The position numbers were made by a program, and so were the translations under genes. The notes beneath the pieces are model-generated. The model saw only the letters and a program-made list of their open reading frames with translations, ran no database searches and was not told where the DNA came from. Shown piece after piece: positions 1-10,967 of a stretch of 64,000 nucleotides of DNA (its first letter is position 1; every line of letters begins with the position of its first letter). The stretch is from Cervus elaphus (taxonomy: Eukaryota > Chordata > Mammalia > Artiodactyla > Cervidae), in contig NC_057834.1 of the NCBI RefSeq assembly GCF_910594005.1, positions 108,341,650 to 108,405,649 on the forward strand, read 5' to 3'.

Positions 1-29
1 CTGCATTTCTATCAGTTTCCTCATGAGCA

Positions 30-128
30 GCTTGCTTGTCTCTCCCATTAGAGCATGAACCGTCAGATAACATGTACAGTGTCTGGCACCTACTAGAGGC
101 TCAATAAGTGTTTGTTTGAATGAGTGGA
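30..128 (+). mobile_element. L2 LINE 3' end fragment
   Basis: The stretch has the typical L2 3' order: a CTCCCATTAGAGCATGAAC-like segment, then a 'tctggcacctactagaggc' block, then 'caataagtgtttgtttgaat'. This is an ancient, heavily diverged relic with no coding role. Confidence 0.6.
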
Positions 129-219
129 GATGAATGCCTGACACAAAGCAAGAGCTTGGTAATGGTCTGTTGACTTGTTTTTCTCTTCAGGAGATAAAAT
201 GGCATATGAAGGAAAAATA

Positions 220-388
220 CCTAGACTTCGAGCCAGGAAATCTTGAATTCAAATCCTGGTTTTTATTGCTTACTAGATATGTGGCAGTTTATTTAGCTCA
301 GTAGAATTCAGTTTTCTTTTTTCATTAAACACAGGGAACACTTGTAATGATCACAGTTCCTGGCACACAGTAGATAAAAAATGCATTA
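220..388 (+). mobile_element. MIR SINE
   Basis: The MIR core order is recognisable: 'gagccaggaaatcttgaatt', 'caaatcctggtt', a degraded CTTACTAG block, and the 3' end 'cctggcacacagtagat'. It is an old tRNA-derived mammalian SINE. Confidence 0.65.
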
Positions 389-3044
389 TAATTCCCATTC
401 CTGTCTCCTTCTTTCCTTTTGACTAACAAAGAAGAAAGTAGAATTGTTGGTATTTTCTTACTTGTCATTCTATTCTACCTGTGTTAACAAATGTAATTGA
501 AATAGGAGAAATCTTTGTGTGTGTGTGTTGTGGTATTTTCTACAAAGGCTTTAAGTTGGTTTTGTTTTGTTTTCCCCATCCACTAATTTCCAACTCAATG
601 AACAATTGACCAGCCTTGTTAACTTTGGTATAGTGAAGTCTAGGGTTCCTAAAGCAGGATCTTACACATAACTAGAGTCTGTGACAGAACTAGTATGAAT
701 GTAACAGTGGGGTGCTCTAATTATTTTTAGTATGTCACGAGGTTTAAGGGAAGCAATGTTTACCTGTTTTGAGGTTTCACTTGCTAACTCAAATGTCAAA
801 TCTATGTGTGTTTGCTTGGAAGGAAATCAATTCGAAACTATAGCTTTGGTTATTTCCTAGTGATCAAGACCTCAATAGATGTTTTATTCTGTTTTGAATC
901 ATTATAACATGGGAATATGTTTTCTTTATACCCTAAAAATGAAGTTTACTTGAGAAAATACATATTTCAAAACATGGAATTCATGAAGTGGGCATGAATG
1001 AAGAAAAGGACCTCTGGAAAAAGAGTTGTCTGAATTTCCTAGGATAGAACCAATGTTGCAGAATGGTATAACTCCAAACAGTGGTGTTTACTAGGCTATA
1101 ATGTGATGGCGCCTCTTGGAGTTGGATAATATGTCAGTCTCCATCAAACTCATTTTTTTTTTCTGGTAGTCTCTTATTACTGTGCTAGAATGAGGTAGAA
1201 AGAGCAGAGTTTGGAGAGCTAGAACTGGCATGCATTAGTTGCTGCCCTTTATCAAATCTCTAAGCTCTGACTCGACTTGTTCATCCCTAAGTGGTGGTTC
1301 CTTTGTCTACAAATGTTAGATACACACCTGATGTCTGTCTACTCAGAGTTTGAGCACATGGATGGGTAACTAATTCTATTTCTTCATCAACATTTTTCAA
1401 TCTTCAATAACCATTTCTTAGTCTTGCTAATAGGAAGGGGATTACAGGCTTAATTTCAAGTATGGCACTTGGATGAAGATATCAGCATGTACACATGGAT
1501 CACCTTTTTCCAGCACAAATGAATTCAGAGAAGCTGGGGAGGTTTCTGGGCACAAACAGAAAAATGAAAGTTTCCGGAGAGGAAAGCAGTGCTTTTCGCG
1601 TGTGTCCACTGGAAGACGTGCCTTCCATATGCTATCACAGTAATCCTGTGTGTCAGGACAAACTGAGACATCTCTGGGATCAGTGGGTGCCTTGGACAGG
1701 CCATCAGTAAGGCATCCCTTTACACCAATGAATTTAAAGGACAGACTGGTACTACAAGGGTGGAGGAACAAAGAAGGAGAACCAGTGATAGGTATGGCCA
1801 GTTGCTCCTATTTTTCTGAACAATTTAATACTTTCCCTCTGGCCCTGAACTTGCAAGCCCTTCCTAATGGCTTCCTCACTCATGCGCCCACATCCAGGAA
1901 CAGCCCTGAAGTTGCCTAGGTACACCCTCTTTAGAAGTGTTCATCCAGAAAGACTCTAGTGGTCCCTTTATGGATCTCAGCAGCCCCACTCCTCCCCAAG
2001 AAGATCACAATTGTCCTTCCTGCCTTGTACAGTGTTTCATGTTATGCGCATTCTGGTTAAAGTTCTCTTGCTTTTTAGCAGTGTCTAGTGTGGTCCCTGC
2101 TTTCAGAGTTGTTACAGATGAATGAGAAGGCCAAGAGCTAGTTTATCCTATGATCCACCTTTGAACTTTCTCAGTTGTTTCTTATATTTGACTCTTTGAA
2201 GGTTGGGACCATGATTATATCTAGGCTTGTGCAAGAACCCTGCTTAAGTTTAAGGTGTGAGCACCTTTCTTTAAAAGTATACCTGTTTCCTTGAAGTAGT
2301 CAAGTCCAGATGTTGAGCTAGAGAACTTCATTTTGGACTGGTCTTGGATAGTTACTGCTGACAACGGATATTGACAACACTTTTCCCAAGGCACTTCCTC
2401 AGGCCCCTTGGCTTGCATCCTGGGTATAGGAATATGATTCTAAGGGACTGGGTACCACTTCATGGAACTAACAGAAAATCAAGGATTCAGGCTAAGGAGC
2501 TCAGATACTCAAACCAAGACCAAGGTTCTAGCATAGTCAGCATCCTCATGTTATGTGCCACTAAGATCCTGGACTCACAAATTTCCCCTGAGTAGGAACA
2601 GTTTAAGTTTCTAAAGACTTGAGTGGGCTTGAACTGCAGGTGGGGTGCAAGGTGCCCCCTTGGAAGTGAAGATTCCTGTGGAGTGTGAACCAGATTCTCT
2701 TCTCACTCAGAACCCTGTTCTGAACTTACTTTTTCATAAAACTTACCCAGATGAGCTGCAGCCAGCCAAGCACTCCAATCTCCCTAACAACATCTTGATG
2801 ATCTAAATCAAGGTTATCCACTTTTCTGAAGTTTCCTGCCAAGTCTTCCTTTGTTCATTCTAATTCAGGGTCTGAAAACCTTTCAAGAGTGGCGTGCCAA
2901 AGACTTCATTTATTCATTTTAATTGAGGGTTTCATGTGCCAAAAAATGTTCCAACATGTGTAAAGTTTCATTGTAGTGTGAAACAAAAATCACTGCATAA
3001 CCACACCATTAGAATCACAGAACCAAAATGCTAGATTGAGTCCA
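389..3044. other. 2.6-kb stretch with no recognised gene or repeat
   Basis: Only short open frames occur here (all under 120 codons, on both strands). None has a recognisable domain, codon bias or paired splice signals. A short (TG)n run lies at 513-528. Weak MIR- or L2-like resemblances near 1205-1300 and 2150-2220 are too degraded to call. I see nothing else to annotate. Confidence 0.5.
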
Positions 3045-3165
3045 AAGACCTCAATATAGTGATAGGGAAACAGGCCTCCATAGGACAAGGGTTTTACCTG
3101 AGGTCTCATAACCAAGTTAGGGGCAGACTCAAGATCTTCCATTTGAAGCCCACTTAATCTTCCAT
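3045..3165 (-). mobile_element. MIR SINE, degraded
   Basis: An antisense MIR core is suggested by 'gggaaacaggcctccatagg', 'aaccaagttaggggcagact' and the following CAAGATCTTCC segment, in the order expected of a reverse MIR. Confidence 0.45.
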
Positions 3166-3279
3166 TTTCTTTTTATTATATCACTGTCTGTTTTTTAATA
3201 ACAAATTTGAGCCTCAAACAATAGAACATCTGCTGTCAATACCAAAAAAACTAAAACCTGAAACAAATTCAGGAGGGCT

Positions 3280-3296
3280 TTTTTTTTTTTTTTTTG
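3280..3296. repeat. poly(T) tract
   Basis: An uninterrupted run of about 17 T. No retroposon body is recognisable next to it, so it is either a simple repeat or an isolated antisense A-tail. Confidence 0.85.
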
Positions 3297-3384
3297 GTAA
3301 TTCTTAACAAGGATTTCTCCGGTATTGAGAGACTTCTAGCCTCATGTGATTTAACTGATCTCAGGAGAAGGCTTTGATTTGGTG

Positions 3385-3545
3385 GAAAGAACATAGATTT
3401 CCTTGAAAGTCTCATAGACTGAGTTTGAATTCAGTTCAACCACTCTATTTTGTAATCTTCAGTACATTACTTAACTTCTTTGAGACTCAGTTTATTCAAA
3501 GGTAAACAGGGAAAAATAATAACCTCTTAGAGCTGTTAGAGGGTG
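3385..3545 (+). mobile_element. MIR SINE
   Basis: Sense MIR order: 'gactgagtttgaattcagtt', a CAACCACTCTATTTTG segment, 'ttacttaacttctttgagac', 'tcagtttattcaaaggtaaa', then a 'taataacctcttagagctgt' end. A good, diverged match to the MIR core. Confidence 0.8.
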
Positions 3546-3549
3546 TGCT

Positions 3550-4075
3550 TGTCAGGGTTTTATAGGAACTAGAACTCATAATTGGGTGGTCCCATAGATA
3601 GAATTTAATATAAGTTGGTCATGAGCTGGTAGAAGGAGCAACATAGCAACCTGGGGAAGGTGACGTAATCCCAGGGTTTGAAAGGGTAGGAAGCCACTGG
3701 ACTAAAGGCAGTGTGTAGAGCCTTGGTTTCAGAGCCCAGTGTTAGCCAGGACCTGGCAGGCTGCCATTCCTGGGGCAGGCAGTCAGGACTGGGAGGTATT
3801 GAAGAGGCTGCCTGGCAGGAACTCAGATCATGGTTTAAAAGGCTTACTTCGGGGCTACAGCCAAGACTCTGCCTAAAGCAAACAGGGTGAGGTGAGAAAT
3901 TCTCTTGACTTCTCTTTTCCTCTCTTCCTCCAGTCTCCCCTCCCCTTGCCTCCAACTAGCTAAATCTTGCCTTTTGGCAATGAGCCTTGGGCTTGAAGTT
4001 GGTGAGGGTTAGCCTCCCTGTGGCAGAGAGTGGATTGGAGAAGGGTGAGAACTGTTGCTGAGAGCAAACAGGAGT
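3550..4075. mobile_element. Unassigned ancient LTR-like repeat (family A)
   Basis: This block (TCAGGG start, then 'tagaatttaatataagttgg' and purine/CAGG-rich text) resembles the starts of the blocks at 36725 and 46121 and the flank at 55201. That suggests a shared old interspersed repeat, perhaps an ERVL-type LTR. A reverse open frame of 116 codons (3605-3955) is unrecognised and probably chance. The class is inferred. Confidence 0.3.
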
Positions 4076-4384
4076 TAAATGATTTCCTTCAAATTAAGCA
4101 TGGTACAGGAAGGGTTTTTTGCAAATAACATCTTTCATAGTATCTCAGTACAAGAAATAGATACAAATGGAGCTTCTCTGAATAAATGACAACTTCTCAG
4201 AAGGTTATAGGTGGCATGGGGTGGTAGAAAAGCAGAGAAAGCTCTTTGAAATACAGTGATTCTTTCCAATCATCAAGCATATGTAGACATCCTGTCTACC
4301 ATATCCTGTCATGCAACCACCAGTTTGATGAGTTCTAATGATAAGAAGCTCATTTGATTGGGTTACAAATAACATTCCTATCCT
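4076..4384. other. Unassigned stretch
   Basis: About 300 bases of AT-leaning sequence with no recognised gene, repeat or motif. A 73-codon reverse frame overlapping it has no features of a gene. Confidence 0.5.
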
Positions 4385-4475
4385 AGAACCTCTTACTAAT
4401 GAGCTATGTGACAATGGGCAAGTCACTTAACCTCACAAGACCTCAATAGAATCGTGTAAAAATAGTTAGCCTCCT
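4385..4475 (+). mobile_element. MIR SINE fragment
   Basis: 'gagctatgtgacaatgggca' followed by 'agtcacttaacctcacaaga' is the diagnostic central MIR core. Confidence 0.75.
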
Positions 4476-4691
4476 CCCCCTTGTGGCACAATTATTGTAC
4501 TCCAGGACACTGGGTTGAACCTCAGAGGACTGTCCTTACCAGCTGGTTCAGAATTTTTTTAGTCTGAGTGTGGTAAGTGTCAACTGCCCACCAAGGTCAA
4601 GATGGCTGAGTGTGGCTTCCTATGTGCACCCTATTCATAGTAATCATCACCATCCCCTGTGTTTTAGAAAACGCATCTCTATTACATATTT

Positions 4692-5010
4692 GGACTTCCC
4701 TGATAGCTCACTTGGTAAAGAATCCACCTGCAATGCAGGAGACCCCAGTTCAATTCCTGGGTCAGGAAGATCTGCTGAAGAAGGGATGGGCTACCCATTT
4801 CAGTATTTTTGGGCTTCCCTTGTGGCTCAGCTGGCAAAGAATCCACCTGCAATGCAGGAGACTTGGGTTCAATCCCTGAGTTGGGACGATCCCCTGGAGA
4901 AGGGAAAGGCTACCCACTCCAGCATTCTGGCCTGGAGAATTCCATGGACTGTCCACGGGGTCGCAAAAAGTCAGATATGACTGAGCAAATTTCACTTTCA
5001 CATTCACCAC
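4692..5010 (+). mobile_element. BOV-A2 dimeric SINE
   Basis: Two tandem monomers each begin with a 'gg(a/g)cttccct' head and carry 'aatccacctgcaatgcagga'. The second continues through 'tggagaattccatggact' to a 'ctgagcaaatttcacttt' tail. The head-to-tail dimer distinguishes BOV-A2 from single-unit Bov-tA. Open frames across it (82-136 codons) are SINE readthrough, not genes. Confidence 0.93.
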
Positions 5011-5019
5011 ATATTTAAT

Positions 5020-5155
5020 CTTCAGACAATTCCATGAGTCATTTGATGAAACAGATGATTTTGAAGCTCAGAGAGGTTAGGTAAGTTGCCCAAAGTCAAA
5101 CAGTTAATAGGCAGCAGACTCAGATGTGAACTGAAATCCAAGTCCAAGTTTAGTC
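5020..5155 (-). mobile_element. MIR SINE
   Basis: Reverse MIR core: 'gctcagagaggttaggtaag', 'ttgcccaaagtcaaacagtt', then AGACTCAGATGTGAACTG. A second short piece, 'gaggttaaatgacttgccca' at about 5308-5327, may be part of another MIR cut by the SINE at 5332. Confidence 0.75.
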
Positions 5156-5331
5156 CTTTCGCTTATGGATGGCCCTCTGCTCCCCCAGTGTGCCTGCTGA
5201 ACTCTTGAGTTTCAAATGTTTCCACTCATGATATTCATTTTTTCCTTTTAACAGGAAGTTGTTCTTGTTTTCCCTTATCTTTACCTGAGGATGCTTGAGG
5301 TCTAGTGAGGTTAAATGACTTGCCCACAGTT

Positions 5332-5547
5332 GGGATTCCCTGGTGCCTCAGAGGGTAAAGAGTCTGCCTGCAATGCAGGAGACTTGAGTTCAATCCCTGG
5401 GTCAGGAAGATCCCCTGGAGAAGAAAATGGCACCCTACTCCAGTATTCTTACCTGGGAAATCCCATGGATGGAGGAGCCTGGCAGGCTACAGTCCATAGG
5501 GTCGCAAACAGCTGGAAACGACTGAGCAACTTCACTTTCACTGTCAC
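5332..5547 (+). mobile_element. Bov-tA SINE
   Basis: Full unit: tRNA-Glu-like head 'gggattccctggtgcctcag', 'gtctgcctgcaatgcaggag', 'ggtcaggaagatcccctgga', 'gaggagcctggcaggctaca' and the tail 'actgagcaacttcacttt'. The two-base differences from related copies show moderate age. Confidence 0.95.
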
Positions 5548-5799
5548 ACAATGCATTAGTAAGAGGTTCCAGGACAGGAATGTTATTATTTTTAACCCAA
5601 TAAGCTTCTCATCACTAGAGATAATCAAGCTAGTGGTTGCATGCCAGGATATGTTAGAACAGATGCCTATCTATACTTGATGATTGGAAGAATCATTGTA
5701 TTTCAAAAGGCTGTCTCTGGAACACAAGTTTTTTTCTTTTCTTTTCATTTCTTCCCCCAATTTTATATTTATACTCTATAATTGTTATGTATGTATGTG

Positions 5800-5992
5800 T
5801 GTATTTGGCTGCACTGGGGCTTAGTTGCGGCATGCAGGATCTTCCATCTTTGTTGTGGCGTGTAGGACCTTCAGTTGCATCATGTGAATTCTTAGTTGGG
5901 TATATGGGATCTAGTTCCCTGACCAGGGATCAAACCTGTGAATCCTGTCTTGGGAACACAGAATCAGCCACTGGACCACCAGAGAAGTCCCT
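5800..5992 (-). mobile_element. CHR-type artiodactyl SINE
   Basis: In reverse orientation: 'ggctgcactggggcttagtt', 'ttccctgaccagggatcaaa', 'ccactggaccaccagagaag' ending at 'tccctgg'. This is the tRNA-Glu-derived CHR family shared by ruminants and whales. Confidence 0.85.
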
Positions 5993-7338
5993 GGAACCCC
6001 AAGTTTCTGAAGAACATTATTCAGAGAAGCTCCATTTGTGTCTATTTCCTGTATGGAGATACCAAGTAAGATGTTATTTGCAAAAATGGGTTCAGGGCTT
6101 TAAAACTTGAGCAAATTGACTGAATGGCCTTAAAAATCTTTTTTTTTTAAAGCTCTGATCACACAATACCATGAAATAACAAGCACCGGCATACATCGCT
6201 ATTAAAACTGCCATATGGGGGTCCTGTGTGGGGGATAGGATCCTCTCATAAAAGCTGAATAAACAGCTATTTTTTGAGTTCATTGGGTGATGGCACAGGG
6301 CCTTCATTTCCGCTCTGGCCAAGGAAAATTGTGATCAGGCTGCAGGCTGCCTGCCCATTCATCTGCAGCAGGAAATGGATTTAGCGTCTGCATGGGCTGG
6401 ACTCCTGTATTTATCATCGAGTTAGGCCTAATCAAAATGTTTTCCGTTTCACCTGGCAAGTGCAGAGGGCTTAAAGGAGGGTCTGAGCGATGGTGTTGGG
6501 GCCCCATCACTTTCTCATCACTGAGCTGCAGTTGTTAAATGTCTCATTCTTCCTCAGTGTCTCACTCAGAGCTGAGACAGCCAATCTCTCCCAGTGCCCC
6601 TCCCCACCTCCCTAGCAGCTGCTCTTGGCAGCAGCAAAAATCTATGGAATTGACCCAGGAAGGGGAGGGAGGAGGGCAGATCATGACCCAAGGAAGGCTC
6701 AAGTCAGGGGTAAAGCTCAGAACTGATAAATGAAATGAACCTCCAAGGGGGAGCCTTCTTGGATAATGAGGGGCTGCGACCTCCTGGGATTGGGGGAGGA
6801 TGGGGAGGAGAGGCCAGAGGTCCTCTTAAGCATTGGGGGGAGCTTAGGAGGGAGATTGGAATCACTCTGCTCCCTGGAGGAAAACAGAGGTGGGGGGAAG
6901 GGGCTGCTGATTAGAAAGAAAATGTGACAGCCACGCAAAGCTCCCAGTTGGATTCATGCATTTTTTGCCGGGATGCGGGGAGGAGGTTTCTTGACAGCCC
7001 CCATTAGAGAAGGAGAAATGGAGGAAAGTAAGCATTGCTCTGTTAGGGGAACCCCCAAGACTAGGGACAGGAAGAGCCCCTGCTGAATTCATTACCGAGG
7101 GAGCCCTGTTTTCATGAGAAAAACAATGCAGAAATTCTTCCACTTTGATGCAGCAAATTCTGATTTGGACTGTACCAGAGTGGAATATCCCCATGTGGCC
7201 TTCAGTATCCAAAACAGGCATAATTCTTTTGCTTTGCTGATGTTATAGGTGGCGTGGGAATGGTGAGAAAGCAGGAGCCTGCAGCTGAGTTTGCTTTGGC
7301 TGGGAAATGGGTTGTTGCAAGTAGCGATGAACAGTACT
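5993..7338. other. 1.3-kb repeat-free block, possible regulatory DNA
   Basis: Apart from an A/T run near 6131-6150, no retroposon is recognisable here, although the surroundings are SINE-dense. The block is comparatively GC-rich and purine-rich (6650-6910). It contains a CACCTG E-box (about 6451) and TGACAG sites (about 6925 and 6993). Open frames on both strands (up to 119 codons, 6862-7221 reverse) have no domain and overlap each other. A regulatory role is inference only. Confidence 0.35.
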
Positions 7339-7339
7339 C

Positions 7340-7675
7340 AGAGAGGCCCTTGGACGGCAAGGAGATCAAACCAGTCAATCCTAACGGAAATCAACCCTGA
7401 ATATACAGTGGAAGGACTGATGCTGAAGCTGCAGCTCCGATCCTTTGGCCACCTGATGTGAAAAGCCAGTTCACTGGAAAAGACCCTGATGCTGGGAAAG
7501 ATTGAGGGCAGGAGGAGAAGGGGGAGACAGAAGATGAGATGGTTGGATGGTTTCATCCACACGGTGGATGTGATTTTGAGCAGACTCTGGGAGATAGTGA
7601 CAGACAGGGAAGCCTGGCACACTGCTGTCCATGGGGTCACAAAGAGTCGGACATGATTTAACAACTGAACAACAA
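7340..7675 (+). mobile_element. BovB 3' end (ART2A-like), 5'-truncated
   Basis: Begins at BovB reverse-transcriptase C-terminal text ('cagagaggcccttggacgg' is the RVPW-like segment) and runs through 'ggaaagattgagggcaggag', 'gatgagatggttggatggtt' and 'tggggtcacaaagagtcgga' to a 'caactgaacaacaacaaa' tail. Reverse frames at 7338-7689 are antisense readthrough. Confidence 0.92.
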
Positions 7676-7974
7676 CAAAGATAGGCCAAGCACTGTGGTC
7701 CCTGTTTTAGGGTGATGGAGAAAGAGCCACGGATGTCTTTTGAGCAGGGTAGTAAGGAGATGAGAGCTATGCCTCAGAAGATAATCCTGACAGCCTGGTG
7801 GAAGGGGGGTTGAAGGGACTGAATGGGGACTTTTTACCTTTTCATTCATGGATGAGCAAATGTATCTATTGGACGCCAGGCAGGGAGTCCCTTAGAAGCC
7901 AGTCACAGCAGTAGTGTAAGGGAAAGGTTAAGAGCTCCAGCCTGCCTGGAGAAGGATGGTGAGGGGGTGGTTGA
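7676..7974. other. Unassigned stretch
   Basis: About 300 bases with no recognised repeat or gene. Short reverse frames have no domain or splice context. Confidence 0.5.
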
Positions 7975-8150
7975 GAATGAGAATATTTTGAGTGTTTGAT
8001 GACAGCCTACGTTGTGCCCAACACACATCACCTCATTTTACCCATGCAACCATCCAGCAAGATAGGTATTAACATTCCCTGTTACAGATGAGAAAACAGA
8101 CTCAGTGATGTTAATTAACCTCTCAGCATGACTGCAACCAATACACACAT
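7975..8150 (-). mobile_element. MIR SINE
   Basis: Reverse MIR: 'aagataggtattaacattcc', 'ctgttacagatgagaaaaca', then 'ttaattaacctctcag'. A weaker reverse MIR-like piece follows at about 8278-8370 ('cccattttatggaagagaag'). Confidence 0.7.
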
Positions 8151-8370
8151 TTCATCTGCCAAGAAAAGAGAAAAGTCTCCCTTTTCCATCCACTCACCTC
8201 AGGTTGACATCATTTTTCCTCTGGAGACAAGAGATTTTTACATCCAGAAGGGCCTTTTTGACTACCTTGTTCTCCCTTCCCCATTTTATGGAAGAGAAGA
8301 CTGAGGCAGGGAGTAGAGGCAGAGCCAGCTCAGGTCTGACTCCTCTCATTCTCCGTTGTCCGTGTGAACC

Positions 8371-8700
8371 ATCCTCTCATCTGAGGCTCACACTGTGCTC
8401 CCAACAGGCAGGAAATTCACTTACGCCGATTATGTTCCTGGAGCAGGGCTGATGTCAGATGATGTGCAGAGATGATGTGATTGTCTAGGATCCATCCTGT
8501 TCTTCTCCACCCCCCTGGGACACCAGTGTCATCTTTCATCACTTTTATCTCCTATGCTTGATGATCTTCATCTTTGTCACCACAGGTACTTTCTTTATAT
8601 CACCTACTGTGTGCTCAGGAGCCCCCTTCTTTAATATAAATTAATTTAGCCCTTACAATAACTTTATGAACTGAGCAGCATTATTATTTTTTGCCTATAT
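8371..8700. other. Unassigned stretch
   Basis: Pyrimidine-leaning sequence with no recognised feature. The frame at 8204-8452 covers part of a MIR-like piece and is not gene-like. Confidence 0.45.
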
Positions 8701-9250
8701 TCATTTTATTCTATAATTCCTTTTTTATTGAAGTATAGTTGATTTTACAATGTTGTGTTAGTTTCAGGTCTACAGCAAAATGATTCAGTTGCATAAATAC
8801 ATGTATATTCTTTTCAGATTCACTTCCACTATAGGTTGTTACAAGATATTGAGTATAATTCCTTGTGCTATACAGTAAGTCCTTGTGGGTTATCTATTTT
8901 ATAAATACTTGTATACCTGTTAATCCCAATCTCCTACTTTATCCCTCCCCCGCCTCCCCTTTGGTAACCATAAATTTGTTTTCTATGTCTGTGAGTCTGT
9001 TTCTGTTTTGTAAATAAATTCATTTGCATCATCTTTCTATACTCCCCATATAAGTGATACCATATGATATTTGTCTTTGTCTTTGACTAACTTCACTGTG
9101 TATGATCATCTTTAGGTCCATCCATGTTGCTGCAAATGACATTATTTCATTATTTCTATGGCTGAGTTATATTCCATTATACACACACACCACATCATCT
9201 TTATCCATCCATCTGTTGACAGGCACTCAGGTCCCATGTCTTGTCTATTA
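8701..9250 (-). mobile_element. L1 LINE 3' end, antisense, interrupted by mariner
   Basis: Antisense artiodactyl L1 3' region: 'tttttattgaagtatagttg', 'gctatacagtaagtccttgt', 'ctgtgagtctgtttctgttt', 'tggctgagttatattccatt'. It stops at the mariner and resumes for a few bases after it ('aaatagtatgaac', 10811-10823), so the mariner entered an existing L1. Confidence 0.88.
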
Positions 9251-9355
9251 TATTAGGTTAGTGTAAACCTAATTGTAGTTTCAGACCATGAATTTTAAAT
9301 CATTATAACTAGGCTCAAGCACATCTTTATTAATCAAAAATAGGAACCATTACAA

Positions 9356-10632
9356 TCAACACATTTTTGCCAATGAGAAATAAGTTTGTTTATTCCTGTA
9401 GCATAAAAATCTGTGCTTTGGGATTTGACAAACTCTTTGAAAGCATTTTCTGCCTCCTGCTGGTAGTAGAAGTGTCTTCCCTGCAAAAAGTTTTTGAGAT
9501 GCTTGAAGAAGTGGTAGTTGATTGTAAGAGGTCAGGTGAATATGGCAGAAGAGGCAAAACTTCATAGCCCAGTTCATTCAGCTTTTGAAGTTTTGGTTGT
9601 GTGATGTGTGATTAGACGTTGTCATGGAGAAGAATTGGGCTCTTTCTGTTGACCATTGCTGGCTCTAGGTATTGCAGTTTTCAGTGCATCTCATTGATTC
9701 CTGAGCATACTTTCCAGATGTAATGGTCTCACCAGAATTCAGAAAGCTGTAGTGGATCAGACTGGCAGCAGACCACCAAACAGTGACCATAACCTTTTTT
9801 TGGTGCAAGTTTGACTCGGTGTTCATTGGAAGGAAGGGTGTTGAAGCTGAAACTTCAATACTTTAGCCACCTGATGCAAAGAGCTGACTCATTTGAAAAG
9901 ACCTTGATGCTGGGAGAGATTGAAGGCAGGAGGAGAAGGGGATGACAGAGGATGAGATGGTTGGATGGCATCACTGACGCAATGCACATGGGTTTGGGTG
10001 AACTCTTGGAGGTGGTGATGGACAGGGAGGCCTGGCGTGCTGCGGTTCATGGGGTCGCAAAGAGTTGGACACGACTGAGTGACTGAACTGAACTGAACTT
10101 GACTTTGGGAAGTGCTTTGGAGCTGCTGCTTTGTCCAACCACTGAGCTAGTCATCACCAGTTGTCATGTAAATCCACTTTCCATTGCTCGTCACAATCCA
10201 ATTGAGAAATGGTTCATTGTTGCATAAAATAAAAGATGACACTTCAACATGATTTTTTGATTTGTGGTCAGTTCAAGATGCACCCACTTATTAAGCCTCT
10301 TCACCTTTCCAGTTTGCTTCAAATGACAAAGAACTGTTGAATGGCTGACATTAAGTTCTTCAGCAACTTCTGTAGTTGCAAGAGGATCAGCTTCAATTTG
10401 GTTGGCTCTCAATTTGATGTTGTCAACTTCTGATGACCAGCTACTATACTCCTCATCTTCAAGACTCTAGTCTCCTTTGCAAAACATCTTGAACCACCAC
10501 TACACTGTACAATCATAGCAGTTTTGGGCCAAATGCGTTGTTGATGTTGCAAGTTGTCTCTGCTGCTTTCCAACCCATTTTGAACTTGAATAAGAAAATC
10601 ACTTGAATTTGCTTTTTGCCTAACATCATTTC
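9356..10632 (-). pseudogene. Degenerate mariner transposase
   Basis: The product would be a nuclear Tc1/mariner transposase that binds the terminal inverted repeats and cuts and pastes at TA. Reading the reverse strand from about 10632, N-terminal text resembles the family's first helix-turn-helix. The frame at 10191-10412 carries the second HTH region ('VAEELNVSHSTVLCHLKQTG') and the 'NKWVHLELT' linker. The frame at 9356-9577 carries the C-terminal region ('LPAGGRKCFQRVCQIP', ending SLAKMC). The segments lie in different frames, with stops and a 282-bp BovB-derived insertion (9817-10098) in the catalytic half. It is therefore inactive. The relationship to Hsmar1-type transposases is from recall of the family; the breaks are seen directly. 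Confidence 0.88.
9817..10098 (+). mobile_element. BovB 3' end (ART2A-like) inside mariner
   Basis: Runs from 'cggtgttcattggaaggaag' through 'tgaaggcaggaggagaaggg' to the repeated 'actgaactgaactgaac' tail. It is flanked by the 6-bp direct repeat TTGACT (9811-9816 and 10099-10104). That marks a retroposition into the older mariner. Confidence 0.93.
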
Positions 10633-10832
10633 CCTAGTCTAAAATAAATATAAAAGAAAAAGCAAGAAATAAGCCATTAGCAAAAAAACATTAAGTGAGA
10701 AATGTGCATTAAAATGATGTATAACATAGCCACATTTAAGAATGTATTCCAACATCAAACGCCAAAGTTCAACAATGCAAAACTGCAATTACTTTTGTAC
10801 CAACCCAACAAATAGTATGAACAACATTGTTT

Positions 10833-10940
10833 TGACAGTTGAGAAAACAGGCTCAAAGAGGTTAAGTAATTTGCCTGTGGTCATGCCACTAGGAAGTGGC
10901 ACAGCAAGATTCAGACTCAGGACCATTCCAAAGCCCCCTT
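10833..10940 (-). mobile_element. MIR SINE
   Basis: Reverse MIR core: 'cagttgagaaaacaggctca', 'aagaggttaagtaatttgcc', 'taggaagtggcacagcaaga'. Confidence 0.85.
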
Positions 10941-10967
10941 CATGAAAAGGGGGCACTGCTCCTGTAT

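Larger units (their letters stand above)
9253..10808 (-). mobile_element. mariner DNA transposon (Hsmar1/BTMAR-like)
   Basis: Left end 'ttaggttagtgtaaacctaa' follows a TA at 9251-9252. The right end 'ttttgtaccaacccaa' is its inverted complement and ends at 10808. The element carries an antisense transposase relic. Removing a 282-bp insertion and its 6-bp duplication leaves about 1268 bp, close to a full-length mariner. The TA expected at the right flank has mutated to CA. No active transposase is possible, because the frame is broken repeatedly. Confidence 0.93.

Noticed and set aside
5332..5420. tRNA-like head resembling a tRNA gene
   Set aside because: Part of the Bov-tA SINE. It lacks an intact acceptor stem and is followed by the SINE body. 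The same applies to all other SINE heads.
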